64,000 nucleotides of DNA from an uncultured Clostridium sp. (GTDB lineage: Bacteria > Bacillota > Clostridia > Oscillospirales > Butyricicoccaceae): contig CANEGK010000001.1 in the NCBI GenBank assembly GCA_947427035.1, positions 32,141 to 96,140 on the forward strand. The letters run 5' to 3'. The stretch's first letter is position 1; every line of letters starts with the position of its first letter. The translations under genes and the position numbers were made by a program. The notes below the pieces were generated by a model, which ran no database searches, was not told the DNA's origin, and was given only the letters and a program-made list of their open reading frames with translations. Positions 1-10,561 of this stretch are shown here, piece by piece.

Positions 1-17
1 ATTTTGCGAGTTATCAT
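1..17 (-). CDS. possible start of next gene downstream of comF (partial)
   Basis: The comF stop codon overlaps an ATG in the arrangement ATGA, the same coupling seen at several other junctions in this window. An open frame continues to the window edge, but only five codons are visible (M-I-T-R-K), so the product cannot be named. It could be a chance ATG. Confidence 0.3.
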
Positions 18-661
18 GTTTTTTTAGCGACGGCCGCCGCTGCAGCGCACACCTGTTCTGCGCCGGCCTCGCGCAGTGTCCTGGCGCACTCGGAAAAAGT
101 CGCGCCTGTCGTCAGAATATCGTCGACAATGAGCACGCGCGCATCCAAAACCGATGCAGTTTTTACAATGCTAAAAGCGTCAAATACATTGGCGCGGCGT
201 TCGGCCGGGTTCAGCCCATACATGGGCTGCGTTTGACGGCTGCGCTTCAGCGCCTGTACCAACGGTATCTCCAGATAACAGGCTACTTGTTCGGCAATGA
301 GCTGCGCGTGATCGTACCCGCGCTCGCGCAGGTTGTGCGCGCTGGTCGGAACCCATGTGACAAAGTCAAAAACTTCGTCCAGTTGCGTCTGAATCTGATG
401 GGCCAGCAACCGCCCCAACGGCTTCGCAGTCGACTGTCTGCCGCGGAACTTCAGGCGGTGTATCGCTGTGCGCACCTTTTCTTCATATGCCAGCGCGCCG
501 ACGCACCGGTCGACAAATTCAGGCGTTTTAACCTGTCCGGGCGGTAAAAAACGCAGTTCGCCCATGCACCGGGCACAGATTTCCATCTCGCCCCGTTGCA
601 AAAAACGATTGCAAAAGGCACAGCGCGGCGGAAACAAAAGCCGCAGCAACTCACCTTTCAT
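14..661 (-). CDS. comF: ComF family protein (phosphoribosyltransferase-like)
   Basis: 215 residues, the usual ComF length. The N-terminus carries zinc-finger-type cysteine pairs (CAFC near residue 14 and CARC near residue 29). The C-terminal half has the PRPP-binding signature VLIVDDILTTGAT typical of type I phosphoribosyltransferases. In naturally competent bacteria ComF helps move imported single-stranded DNA; in Clostridia its exact role is unclear. The start overlaps the end of recD2 by 11 bases, so the two are translationally coupled, and a DNA-processing context fits. The identification is firm; a role in transformation is inferred from the family. Confidence 0.93.
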   Translation of the reverse strand: MKGELLRLLFPPRCAFCNRFLQRGEMEICARCMGELRFLPPGQVKTPEFVDRCVGALAYEEKVRTAIHRLKFRGRQSTAKPLGRLLAHQIQTQLDEVFDFVTWVPTSAHNLRERGYDHAQLIAEQVACYLEIPLVQALKRSRQTQPMYGLNPAERRANVFDAFSIVKTASVLDARVLIVDDILTTGATFSECARTLREAGAEQVCAAAAAVAKKT

Positions 662-2873
662 CAGCGCACCTCTGCCGAATCCGCCGGCGCAGCGCGCTGT
701 ACCGTCGGGTCTTTTTATCCGACATCACCATTTTCTCCACGGTCGACTCACTGCCCACCAGCACCAGCAGCTGCCGCGCACGGGTGACAGCTGTATAAAA
801 TAAACTCCGGTTCAAAAGCCGCTCGGGCGCGCGAAAAACCGGCAGGATGACGGCGGGATATTCGCTGCCCTGCGATTTATGCGCCGTGATGGCATAAGCG
901 TGTTCCAGCTGTGAAAGCTCGTCAAAGCTGTAATCGGCGTCGCGATCTTCAAATCGTACGGTCAGCACCCGTGCAGCTGGGTCGACCATAACAATCTGCC
1001 CGGCATCGCCATTATATACGCCGCTGCCCACCTCGGGCGGGTCGAGCCGCCGCCACAAAAGGTCGTAATTGTTGCGCACCTGCATCACGCGGTCGCCCAG
1101 CCGGAAAGCCACCGGGCCAAAATACGCTTCGGGTTTCTGCGGTGACGGCGGGTTGAGCTCCTGCTGTAAAACGCGGTTCAGGTTTTCCGTACCGCAGGCC
1201 ATTTGACGCGAAGGGCAGATCAGCTGAATGTCGCCGGGCTCGATGCCGAAATAGCCGGGAATTCGCTCGGTAATAAGAGACGAAATTGTTCGCACTGCCG
1301 CATCGTCCGAGCGTACGGTAGTAAAATAGAAATCTCCGCTGTTTTTTCGCAAATCGGGCATTTGCCCGCTGTTGATGCGGTGGGCGTTGACGACGATATC
1401 GCTGTTTTGCGCCTGACGGAAAATCTCGGTCAGGCGCACCGAAGGTACGCATTCGCTGGCCAGCAGGTCGGCGAAAAAGCTGCCCGGCCCCACCGGCGGC
1501 AGTTGATCGGCGTCCCCTACCAGCACCAGGCGGGTGTGCGGCTTCATAGCGCGCAGCAGTGAAGCGGCCAGCATCAAATCAAGCATCGAGCTTTCATCGA
1601 CAATGACAACGTCGGTGTCGAGTGGGTTTTGCTCATTGCGCTTAAAGCGCAACAGTCCGCTCTCCATGTCAAAGCCGGCTTCGAGCAATCGGTGCAGCGT
1701 TTTGCTCTCGCGCCCGGTCAGCTCGCTCATGCGTTTGGCCGCCCGGCCGGTCGGCGCGCACAGGCTGGCGCGAAGCCCCGCCCCTTCTATCAGCTCGATC
1801 ATGGTGAGCAGCGCCGTTGTTTTGCCGGTGCCAGGACCGCCGGTAATGAGTGAAACTCCGCTTTCAAAGCACAGACACATGGCCTGCTTCTGCCCTTCGG
1901 CGTAGCGTATTCCCTTTTCCTTTTCCTGCCGGCGGATGCGCCTTTCCAAATCGTGCGGCGGCGCCAGCTTCATGGCGCGCAGGCGGCCGATTTCATCAGC
2001 CAGAAAGCATTCGCACTGATAAACCGGACCAAGATAACAGGCAATCCTGTCGCCCACAGGATCGCAGACAATATCTCCGCGCTCGCGCAAAGCTTCCAGC
2101 CGCTCGGCAATTGCCTGTTCCAACGCTTCGCCGCACAGCTGGGTTGCAATAGGCAGCAGCTTGTCCTGCGGAATAAAAGCGTGGCCGTTTTGCATATTAA
2201 AGCGCAGCTCGTATAAAATCGCAGCATCAAGCCGAACGGGGCTTTGCTCGTCGATTCCCAAGTCAGCAGCCAGCTCGTCGGCCCTTCCAAAAGGCAGGCC
2301 AAACTGTTCGGCGCATAGGATATACGGGTTGCGCTCCAGCATGGAGACGGCCTTTTCCCCCCAAAGCCTAAGCAGTCCGGCGGCAAAATACACCGGCAGG
2401 TCATGCCGGGCCAAAAACTCCACCAGCGAGCGCATGGCGCTCACCTTCAAAAAAGACTGCCCGATTTCACGGGCGCGTGCAGCGGTAATGCCCCGGATTT
2501 GCTGCAAAAGCTCGGGCTGTTCAGCCAGCACGGCAAGGGTATCATCCCCAAAACGGTCTACAATAGCGCGCGCCGTCTTGGGGCCAATGCCCTTGACGAC
2601 GCGCGAGGCAAGATATTCATAAATGCCTGTCGTTCCACGAGGCATCTGCCTTTCATAGCTCTGCACCGAAAACTGACTTCCATGCTGAGGGTGGTTGACC
2701 ATTTCCCCAAACGCCATAATGCGCTCGCCCGCCCCTAAAAAGGGCATAATACCCACGATGGTCAGCGGGCTGCCGTCATCCAGCATGACGCGCGCTACGG
2801 CATAGCCGCTCTCATCATTTTTATAGATGAGAGACAGAACGCTCCCTTCAATTTTGATCAGCTCGTTCGGCAT
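651..2873 (-). CDS. recD2: RecD2 family ATP-dependent 5'-3' DNA helicase
   Basis: About 740 residues, the normal size of stand-alone RecD2 in bacteria lacking RecBC. It has an N-terminal OB-like region, helix-hairpin-helix segments (VKGIGPKTA near residue 100), a Walker A motif GGPGTGKTT near residue 340, the DEAD-box-like VIVDESSM, and the C-terminal UvrD-like motif AYAITAHKSQGSEY. It unwinds DNA 5' to 3' and acts in repair and mismatch processing. I chose the ATG at 2873 over one ten codons earlier because AGGAGAG lies just upstream. It overlaps the end of the small gene before it and the start of comF. Confidence 0.95.
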   Translation of the reverse strand: MPNELIKIEGSVLSLIYKNDESGYAVARVMLDDGSPLTIVGIMPFLGAGERIMAFGEMVNHPQHGSQFSVQSYERQMPRGTTGIYEYLASRVVKGIGPKTARAIVDRFGDDTLAVLAEQPELLQQIRGITAARAREIGQSFLKVSAMRSLVEFLARHDLPVYFAAGLLRLWGEKAVSMLERNPYILCAEQFGLPFGRADELAADLGIDEQSPVRLDAAILYELRFNMQNGHAFIPQDKLLPIATQLCGEALEQAIAERLEALRERGDIVCDPVGDRIACYLGPVYQCECFLADEIGRLRAMKLAPPHDLERRIRRQEKEKGIRYAEGQKQAMCLCFESGVSLITGGPGTGKTTALLTMIELIEGAGLRASLCAPTGRAAKRMSELTGRESKTLHRLLEAGFDMESGLLRFKRNEQNPLDTDVVIVDESSMLDLMLAASLLRAMKPHTRLVLVGDADQLPPVGPGSFFADLLASECVPSVRLTEIFRQAQNSDIVVNAHRINSGQMPDLRKNSGDFYFTTVRSDDAAVRTISSLITERIPGYFGIEPGDIQLICPSRQMACGTENLNRVLQQELNPPSPQKPEAYFGPVAFRLGDRVMQVRNNYDLLWRRLDPPEVGSGVYNGDAGQIVMVDPAARVLTVRFEDRDADYSFDELSQLEHAYAITAHKSQGSEYPAVILPVFRAPERLLNRSLFYTAVTRARQLLVLVGSESTVEKMVMSDKKTRRYSALRRRIRQRCADER

Positions 2874-3129
2874 ATACACTCTCCTGTGTTTCGGCATTGA
2901 CACACACGGTCAGACCCGGGAAATAATAGCGGCGGATTTCGTCGCACGCACCCAATATGTAATCCATGTCTTCGGCCGCCGCCGGCCGCGTCAGACTCAG
3001 CAGCATCGGCATTGCCTTTTCTGCGCTTGGCCGGCGAAAAAGCCACAGCCACCCTTCGCGCAAAATCGCGGCGATGCCAACGGCCGCCAAAGTGTAAAGT
3101 ACTGTTTCCGCCTGAAAGCTGTACACCAT
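2848..3129 (-). CDS. small membrane-associated hypothetical protein
   Basis: 93 residues starting at an ATG preceded by AGGAGGG. The N-terminus (VLYTLAAVGIAAILREGWLWLF) looks like one membrane-spanning helix; the remainder is soluble and contains a short segment LLSLTRPAAAEDMDYIL that could be an alpha/beta domain. The end overlaps recD2 by 26 bases, which supports translation. I do not recognise the family. Its position in a conserved Clostridia housekeeping run suggests a real but uncharacterised gene. Confidence 0.7.
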   Translation of the reverse strand: MVYSFQAETVLYTLAAVGIAAILREGWLWLFRRPSAEKAMPMLLSLTRPAAAEDMDYILGACDEIRRYYFPGLTVCVNAETQESVYAERADQN

Positions 3130-3178
3130 TGTAATCCCTCCTGTTCAAATATATGCCATGAGGGGATTTTCTGTGTTT

Positions 3179-3673
3179 TCAGCCCAAAAGCCCGTAAGCC
3201 AACGCCGTCATAATGCCCCCGGCCGACAAAACGCCAAGGAAAATGCTGACGAGCGCATGTTTCAAACGCATATTCAGTACGGCGGCGACCAGCGATCCCG
3301 TCCATGCGCCGGTGCCGGGCAAAGGGATCGTCACCAGAATAAACAGCCCCAGAGCCCGGTATTTTTTGACGGCCGCGGCCTTTTTGCCCATACGGCGCTC
3401 GACCCACTGCACCGGCTTTTTCAGCACGCCGCGGCGCAGCAAAGCAAAAACGCGGCGGCCGAACAAAATGAGAAAGGGCACGGGCAGCATATTTCCGAGC
3501 ACGCACAGCGCATACGCTTCGGGCCACGGCACGTCCATCAGCGCGGCGGCCGGAATGCTGCCGCGCAGCTCGACGACGGGAAGCATGGAAATGCCCAACA
3601 GGTACAAGGCGCGCTTCCATGCCTCTGCATGAATCAAAGAAAGCAAAAAGGGACCCTCCGTTCCGTAAAGCAA
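3179..3673 (-). CDS. COG2426-type small multidrug export membrane protein
   Basis: About 164 residues, almost entirely hydrophobic, with four or so predicted membrane helices. The segment MLPVVELRGSIPAAA and the later IPLPGTGAWTGSLVA match the signature of the COG2426 family, often annotated as putative small multidrug export protein; transport has not been shown for most members. The start is uncertain: the longest frame begins at TTG, and the GGGGGAAGG upstream is far from it and lies in a small hairpin. It sits between cysS and the 93-residue membrane gene, on the same strand. Confidence 0.85.
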   Translation of the reverse strand: MLYGTEGPFLLSLIHAEAWKRALYLLGISMLPVVELRGSIPAAALMDVPWPEAYALCVLGNMLPVPFLILFGRRVFALLRRGVLKKPVQWVERRMGKKAAAVKKYRALGLFILVTIPLPGTGAWTGSLVAAVLNMRLKHALVSIFLGVLSAGGIMTALAYGLLG

Positions 3674-3733
3674 CAGGAGGAAGCTGCCTTCCCCCTGCTT
3701 TGCACACTTGTGTTTTACGTCCGGCGGTGGTGC

Positions 3734-5140
<1,407 letters not shown>

Positions 5141-5143
5141 ACC

Positions 5144-5692
5144 TTATTTCTCCTTTTTGGAAACGCCGTCGCGCAGGACGGCAAAATTGTCTTTGATGTA
5201 AATGATACCGGATACTGTAGCCGTCACGGCCATCACCCAGGTACACAGGGGGCCAAGCCAGCTGAACCAACGGTCGCCGCCAGCCAGCAGCAAAAGAATG
5301 CACACCATGTGTGAAACCGTTTTGATCTTCCCCCAAATGGAAGCCTGAATGACGACACCCTGTGACGCCGCCACCATGCGCAAGGATGAAACGGTCAGCT
5401 CACGCGCTAAAATGAGCATACAGGCCCATGCCGGCATACGCCCGTCAGCGACAAAAATGAGCAGTGCGGCAAAGACCAGCAGCTTATCAGCCAGCGGATC
5501 GACAAATTTCCCGAAATTGCTGACCTGATTGTACTTCCGCGCAATATATCCATCAACACCATCGGTCAGGCTGGCTAATGCAAAGACGCCAAAGGCCGCC
5601 CATACTGCCCACGTTGAATCCTGCGCTGTCAGAACCATAAAAACCGGTATCAGCGCAATGCGAACCAGTGTGATTTTATTGGCGGTCGTCAT
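5144..5692 (-). CDS. pgsA: CDP-diacylglycerol--glycerol-3-phosphate 3-phosphatidyltransferase
   Basis: 182 residues from the ATG at 5692, which has GGGGGAG just upstream; an in-frame extension upstream lies inside rimO and is unlikely. The CDP-alcohol phosphotransferase motif DG-x2-A-R-x8-G-x3-D-x3-D is present (DGYIARKY through FGKFVDPLAD). It is an integral membrane enzyme with several helices, making phosphatidylglycerophosphate in acidic phospholipid synthesis. The start overlaps rimO by 17 bases, a common arrangement in Firmicutes. Confidence 0.95.
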   Translation of the reverse strand: MTTANKITLVRIALIPVFMVLTAQDSTWAVWAAFGVFALASLTDGVDGYIARKYNQVSNFGKFVDPLADKLLVFAALLIFVADGRMPAWACMLILARELTVSSLRMVAASQGVVIQASIWGKIKTVSHMVCILLLLAGGDRWFSWLGPLCTWVMAVTATVSGIIYIKDNFAVLRDGVSKKEK

Positions 5693-7028
5693 GCTGCTCC
5701 CCCACTTTTTCTCCAAATAATTCACATCCGGCTGCGTCCAAAATGCGGACGCGTACAAATTGCCCTTCGGCAGTCGGCTCGTCAAAAAAGACGACGCCGT
5801 CAACATCCGGCGAATCCATATAAGAACGGCCGTACTGCCGGCCTGATTCGTCCAGACCGCAACATAAAACAGTCAGCTCCTGTCCGACGAGTGAAGCCGA
5901 ATGACGATCCATAATCTCCTGCTGCAAAGCGAAAATCGCGGCGCGGCGGCACTCTTTCACCGTTTCGTCCACCTGTCCCGGCATCGCTGCTGCTGGAGCG
6001 CCTTCTTCAGGAGAAAAGGCGAACACCCCCGCACGCTCCAGTCGTGCCTGACGCAGGAAGTCGCAGAGTTCCTGAAATTCTTCTTCCGTCTCACCGGGGA
6101 AGCCTACGATCAGGCTGGTCCGGATGACGGCGTCAGGCATCCGCTCCCGAATGGTGCGAATGCGCTCGCGCACCAGTTCTCCGCTGCCCCGCCGGTTCAT
6201 ATCCCGCAGAATGCGGTCATTGATATGCTGAAGCGGTATATCAAAATAATGCAGTATTTTGTCATTTTGCTCAATGGTATCCAACAGGCAGTCGTCCAAC
6301 TCGTCCGGATACAGATAATGCAGACGAATCCACTCAATGCCCTCGATTTTGCACAGCGCCTGTAAAAGCTTATGCAGACATCGCTCGCCGTAGAGATCGA
6401 CGCCGTAACGCGAGATATCCTGCGCCACAATGAGCAGCTCCTTACAGCCGTGTTCGGCCAGCCCGCGCGCTTCCTCGATTAGTTCCTCCATCGGTCGGCT
6501 TCGATACGGGCCGCGTATCATGGGAATGACGCAGTAGGCGCAGCGATTGTCGCAGCCTTCGGCAATGCGCAGGTACGCGGAATAACTGGGGGTCAGCAGG
6601 TCGCGCCCGCCCCCCTGCTCCGCCGTTTCATTGGCGCCGAACCACTCGCGGCGGCCGCCGTTCAGCGCCGCCCTGACCGCTTCGGCGATAGCCTTAACAC
6701 TGCCGGTGCCCACGGCGGCGTCAACCTCGGGCAGTTCTTTCAAAAACTCATTCTGAAAGCGCTGCGGCAGACAGCCGGCCGCCACAATGGCGCGCAAACG
6801 CCCCTGTGCTTTCAGCTGCCCCAGCTTGAGCAGAATTTCTATGGCTTCCTCCTGCGCTGACTGGATAAAACCGCAGGTGTTGACGACAGCAACGTCTGCG
6901 CCGTCCGGATCGCCGACGATTTCCATACCGTTTTGCCGCAGCGTGTACAGCATGTGCTCGGAATCCACCAGGTTTTTGGCACACCCGAGCGGCACGAAAA
7001 AAACTTTGATCCTACTTGGATCGCACAT
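5676..7028 (-). CDS. rimO: ribosomal protein uS12 methylthiotransferase RimO
   Basis: About 450 residues. It is a radical-SAM enzyme that adds a methylthio group to an aspartate of ribosomal protein uS12. The N-terminal MTTase domain has conserved cysteines (PLGCAKNLVDSE, NTCGF, AGCLPQR), the radical-SAM cluster is GCDNRCAYCVIP near residue 160, and a TRAM domain closes the C-terminus. The start at 7028 is preferred because GGGAGG lies 10 bases upstream; an earlier ATG at 7046 is possible. It distinguishes from the paralogue mtaB at 16121 by its N-terminal signature and by its neighbour pgsA. Confidence 0.94.
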   Translation of the reverse strand: MCDPSRIKVFFVPLGCAKNLVDSEHMLYTLRQNGMEIVGDPDGADVAVVNTCGFIQSAQEEAIEILLKLGQLKAQGRLRAIVAAGCLPQRFQNEFLKELPEVDAAVGTGSVKAIAEAVRAALNGGRREWFGANETAEQGGGRDLLTPSYSAYLRIAEGCDNRCAYCVIPMIRGPYRSRPMEELIEEARGLAEHGCKELLIVAQDISRYGVDLYGERCLHKLLQALCKIEGIEWIRLHYLYPDELDDCLLDTIEQNDKILHYFDIPLQHINDRILRDMNRRGSGELVRERIRTIRERMPDAVIRTSLIVGFPGETEEEFQELCDFLRQARLERAGVFAFSPEEGAPAAAMPGQVDETVKECRRAAIFALQQEIMDRHSASLVGQELTVLCCGLDESGRQYGRSYMDSPDVDGVVFFDEPTAEGQFVRVRILDAAGCELFGEKVGEQHDDRQ

Positions 7029-7030
7029 GA

Positions 7031-7495
7031 CTATTCGTCCTCCCATTCTTCCAGGCAGGCGTGTATTGCCTCGTTAATCTCATCCCATGAAAAGCCCCGG
7101 CGAAACAATCCGTCAGAAATGCGGCGCAGCGCCGCCCTGTCGGGCGCTTTGCCGCCAAGACGTGTGCGGATAAAGCGCCTGAGCTTTTCATCGTCCGGCT
7201 CAAACCCTTCCAGCACTGCCTCAATGCACACATCATCCACGCCTTTTCGCCGCAGCTCCTGGCGGATACGCCCGGCGCCCCACCCTTTGCTTTTTCCGCT
7301 GCGGCACAGGTCGCGGGCGTATTGTTCATCATCGAGCAGTTTGAGCTCACGCAGGCGTTCCACTGCGTAAGCGGCATCTTCTTCCTCTACGCCTTTTTCC
7401 AGCAGCCTTTTATACAGGCCCGCACAGCTGTACGGGCGCATGGACAACACATTAGCGGCACGCTCGACCGCCTTTTTCTGCGACTGCTCGCTCAT
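7031..7495 (-). CDS. recX: regulatory protein RecX
   Basis: 154 residues with the helical RecX repeats (RPYSCAGLYKRLLEKG, GWGAGRIRQELRRKGV, GFSWDEINEAIHAC). RecX binds RecA filaments and modulates their activity. It begins two bases after the recA stop on the same strand, the classic arrangement, and is followed by rimO with almost no gap. Confidence 0.94.
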   Translation of the reverse strand: MSEQSQKKAVERAANVLSMRPYSCAGLYKRLLEKGVEEEDAAYAVERLRELKLLDDEQYARDLCRSGKSKGWGAGRIRQELRRKGVDDVCIEAVLEGFEPDDEKLRRFIRTRLGGKAPDRAALRRISDGLFRRGFSWDEINEAIHACLEEWEDE

Positions 7496-7497
7496 GC

Positions 7498-8631
7498 TTA
7501 CGGCTCGTCATCTTCAAAATCGTCGGCAAACACTTCAATGCCCGCGCTGGCCGGGCGTGAAGCACGCTCCGCCTTAGCCGCTTTCCCCTTTGCAGGCGCG
7601 GGAGCCGGGGCCGCAGCCGGATCGGACGAATCGCCCTCTTCACCGCCGCCTTTGCCGGTCAGTTTGTTTTTGATCTCTTCCTCCAGCTTGTCGGCGACGT
7701 CCGGATGCTCTTTAAAATACTGCTTTGCCGCTTCGCGCCCCTGTCCGATGCGGGTTTCACCCATCGAAAACCACGCGCCCGCTTTTTGTACAAAGCCCAG
7801 CTCCGTGCCGATGTCGACCAGCTCCCCTACCTTGGAAACACCTTCGCCGTACATGATGTCAAACTCCGCTTCCTTAAAAGGCGGGGCAATTTTATTTTTG
7901 ACCACCTTGGCTTTGGTGCGGCTGCCCATCAGCACCGTTCCGTTTTTGATGTGCTCTTTACGGCGGATTTCGATGCGCACGCTGGCGTAAAATTTCAGCG
8001 CGCGGCCGCCCGTCGTCACTTCAGGGTTGCCGTAGGCAATGCCTATCTTTTCGCGCAGCTGGTTGATAAAGACCACCACGCAGTTGGATTTGGAAATCGC
8101 GCCGGCCAGCTTTCGCAGCGCCTGCGACATCAGGCGCGCCTGCAGGCCGACGAAGCTGTCGCCCATTTCGCCTTCGATTTCAGCGCGCGGCACCAGCGCC
8201 GCGACCGAGTCGACGACCAGCACATCAATAGCGTTGGAGCGCACAAGCGCTTCGGCGATCTCCAACGCCTGTTCTCCGGTGTCCGGCTGCGATACCAGCA
8301 GGCTGTCGGTGTCGACGCCCAGCGCTTTTGCATAAACCGGATCCAGCGCGTGCTCGGCGTCGACAAAGGCGGCTTCGCCGCCTGCCTTCTGCGCTGAAGC
8401 GACAATGTGCAGGGCGATGGTCGTTTTGCCCGAGCTTTCAGGTCCGTAAATCTCTATAATACGGCCGCGCGGAACGCCGCCGATGCCCAGAGCCACATCA
8501 AGCGACAGTGAACCGGTCGAAATGGCCTCGACATTCATGGCGGTGTTCTCGCCCAGGCGCATGACGGCGCCCTTGCCATATTGTTTCTCCAGCTGCTGAA
8601 GGGCTGTTTCCAATGCTTTTTGCTTATCCAT
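7498..8631 (-). CDS. recA: recombinase RecA
   Basis: 377 residues. Walker A is GPESSGKTT near residue 65; Walker [11 protein letters not shown] and the conserved [10 protein letters not shown] loop are intact. The C-terminal tail is unusually rich in proline and alanine ([16 protein letters not shown]) before an acidic end. RecA catalyses strand exchange and triggers LexA self-cleavage in the SOS response. A LexA-like box overlaps the promoter upstream, so DNA-damage induction is expected. Confidence 0.98.
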   Translation of the reverse strand: MDKQKALETALQQLEKQYGKGAVMRLGENTAMNVEAISTGSLSLDVALGIGGVPRGRIIEIYGPESSGKTTIALHIVASAQKAGGEAAFVDAEHALDPVYAKALGVDTDSLLVSQPDTGEQALEIAEALVRSNAIDVLVVDSVAALVPRAEIEGEMGDSFVGLQARLMSQALRKLAGAISKSNCVVVFINQLREKIGIAYGNPEVTTGGRALKFYASVRIEIRRKEHIKNGTVLMGSRTKAKVVKNKIAPPFKEAEFDIMYGEGVSKVGELVDIGTELGFVQKAGAWFSMGETRIGQGREAAKQYFKEHPDVADKLEEEIKNKLTGKGGGEEGDSSDPAAAPAPAPAKGKAAKAERASRPASAGIEVFADDFEDDEP

Positions 8632-8694
8632 TTTTTGACCCCTTCTCCGTTAGACTGCAAGGGACACCGTCCCTTTCTTTGAATGATCGGGTTT

Positions 8695-8733
8695 ATTATA
8701 CAGGAAAAAAGCGGACATCGCAACATTTGTTCG
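8695..8733 (-). promoter_or_regulatory. recA promoter with LexA (DinR)-like SOS box
   Basis: On the minus strand the -10 hexamer TATAAT occupies 8695-8700 and a weak -35, TTGCGA, occupies 8718-8723 with a 17-base spacer. The sequence CGAACAAATGTTGC at 8720-8733 fits the Gram-positive SOS box CGAACRNRYGTTYC at 13 of 14 positions and covers the -35. Repressor binding there would block RNA polymerase. Confidence 0.8.
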
Positions 8734-8736
8734 TTT

Positions 8737-9609
8737 TTATTTGCTTTCACTGCGGACACCGCACCCGATGACCACCCGTTCAATTCCTGTCAAGTCGCTT
8801 TGACATCGGATCTCTTCATATCCCTGCCTTTTCAAAATGTCCATCACCTGCGCCGACTGGCCCAGCCCTACCTCAAACATCAGTGCGCCGCCGGCCGTCA
8901 ACACGCTTTTAGCATTGCGCGCCACTGCGCGGTAAAAATCAAGGCCGTCGGCCCCGCCGTCCAGCGCCATGAGCGGCTCGCGCCGGACCTCGACATCCAG
9001 CCCGGCAATCTCGCCGCTCGGAATATACGGGGGGTTGCATACGACGAGCTGAAACCGCCCCAGAGATGCGTCGAGCGGCTGCAGCGCGTCCAGCAGCACG
9101 GTGCTGGCCCGGCCGCTGACACCGTGGCGGGCCAGATTGCGGCGTGTCACCCGCAGGGTCGGCTCAGAAAGATCGGCCAATACCCCGCTGATTTCATCCG
9201 GCATGTTTTTAAGTACGGAAATGCCGACGCAGCCAGTGCCGCAGCACAAATCGAGCAATCGGCCGCGCGTGCGGCCGCGCAAAAACTCTATACCGCATTC
9301 CGCCAGCGTTTCGGTATCAGGCCGGGGAATAAGAGTGTCGGCCGTCACCTCAAAGGTCAGGCCGTAAAAATCCCATTGCCCAATAATATGCGGCAGCGGA
9401 ACTCCGCTCAACCGTATACTTTTGAGTCGATCGATTTCATCCAAATCTTTATCAAAAATATACAAATCCCGTTTTCTGTAAAGCTCATCCGGCGGGATCT
9501 TCAAGACAAATGCGATCAGCTCGCGGGCCTCGAGCCGGCTGCCTGCAACGCCGTGGATGCGCAGCTCGGCAGTCAGGTCAAGGGTTGCGTCGTTGATCGT
9601 TTTGACCAT
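8737..9609 (-). CDS. prmC: peptide chain release factor N(5)-glutamine methyltransferase PrmC
   Basis: About 290 residues. It methylates the GGQ glutamine of release factors RF1 and RF2. The SAM-binding motif LDLCCGTGCVGIS is near residue 120 and the catalytic NPPYIPSG near residue 188. The start is chosen at the ATG at 9609; a GTG nine bases earlier is an alternative, with GGAGG placed between good distances for either. It overlaps or abuts the yqhQ stop, so these two are coupled. prfA is not adjacent here, unlike in many Firmicutes. Confidence 0.93.
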   Translation of the reverse strand: MVKTINDATLDLTAELRIHGVAGSRLEARELIAFVLKIPPDELYRKRDLYIFDKDLDEIDRLKSIRLSGVPLPHIIGQWDFYGLTFEVTADTLIPRPDTETLAECGIEFLRGRTRGRLLDLCCGTGCVGISVLKNMPDEISGVLADLSEPTLRVTRRNLARHGVSGRASTVLLDALQPLDASLGRFQLVVCNPPYIPSGEIAGLDVEVRREPLMALDGGADGLDFYRAVARNAKSVLTAGGALMFEVGLGQSAQVMDILKRQGYEEIRCQSDLTGIERVVIGCGVRSESK

Positions 9610-9611
9610 GT

Positions 9612-10547
9612 TTACCACCGGTCCTCCTGCTCATTTTCCGGTATGACCTGACTCAATGCCTCAATGGCGACTTCAAGCATACTGTCATCCGGTTCAAAGG
9701 TGGTAAAGCGCTGCATGAACAACCCGGGCGCGCGCAGGACACGGGTCAACATATTGTCATACCGGCCGGCGTAACGATTGATTTCATAGCTGACGGCAAC
9801 GATGGCCGGCAAAAGCGCAAGCCGCAGGGCCATACGCACCAGCGGATTCTCCCCCCATGCAAACAGAGCAGTAAAAAGAATGCCGACAATCATGACGACA
9901 AACAGAAAGCTCGTGCCGCAGCGGGGGTGACGGCGGCTCTGCGCCCGCGCGTTTTCCACTGTCAACGGCAGGCCCGCTTCGTAACAGGCAATGGTTTTGT
10001 GCTCTGCGCCGTGGTACATATAAGTACGATGCACATCCTTCTGCTTGCTGGTAATAAACAGGAAAAGCAGAAAAATCACCATGCGTACAAGGCCCTCTAT
10101 CAGATTGCGCACAAGGCTGGGAAGCCCGTCGCCAAAAAAGCCGGTGATAAAGGTCGGCAGTAGGAAAAAGAGGACAATGGGCAGTGCCAGGCCCATAATG
10201 ACGGCCAGGGTCATCATGGCGCTTTCCAGCTTGTCCTGTCCGATTTTCCGGTTGAGCCACGCTTCAAATCGGCCCGGCTCAGCATCTTCTTCCTCTTCGA
10301 AAAACGAAGCGGAATAATTGAGCGCGCCGACACCGTATTTCATCGAATCCCAGAAATTGACGACGCCGCGAATGAAGGGCAGACGCGCAAAGCGGCTGTG
10401 CGTCCCGGTGCCGACAGGTTCGTTTTTGACCGTCATCTCTCCGTTGGACCTGCGCACGACAATGGATGTTTTCCGCGGCCCGCGCATAAGGATCCCTTCG
10501 ATCAGCGCCTGTCCGCCAATGCTTGTCTTTTTCTGTTTGTTTGCCAT
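9612..10547 (-). CDS. yqhQ: DUF1385 (YqhQ-like) membrane protein
   Basis: 311 residues. The N-terminal signature GGQALIEGILMRGP, the central VYMYHGAEHKTIACYEAG-type segment (here YMYHGAEHKTIACYE) and the motif HPRCGTSFLF are diagnostic of the DUF1385 family. Four or five membrane helices follow. In Firmicutes it commonly precedes prmC, as here. The molecular function is not established; conserved H and C residues suggest a metal site, which is my inference. Confidence 0.93.
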   Translation of the reverse strand: MANKQKKTSIGGQALIEGILMRGPRKTSIVVRRSNGEMTVKNEPVGTGTHSRFARLPFIRGVVNFWDSMKYGVGALNYSASFFEEEEDAEPGRFEAWLNRKIGQDKLESAMMTLAVIMGLALPIVLFFLLPTFITGFFGDGLPSLVRNLIEGLVRMVIFLLFLFITSKQKDVHRTYMYHGAEHKTIACYEAGLPLTVENARAQSRRHPRCGTSFLFVVMIVGILFTALFAWGENPLVRMALRLALLPAIVAVSYEINRYAGRYDNMLTRVLRAPGLFMQRFTTFEPDDSMLEVAIEALSQVIPENEQEDRW

Positions 10548-10561
10548 ATCTTCCGTCCTTT

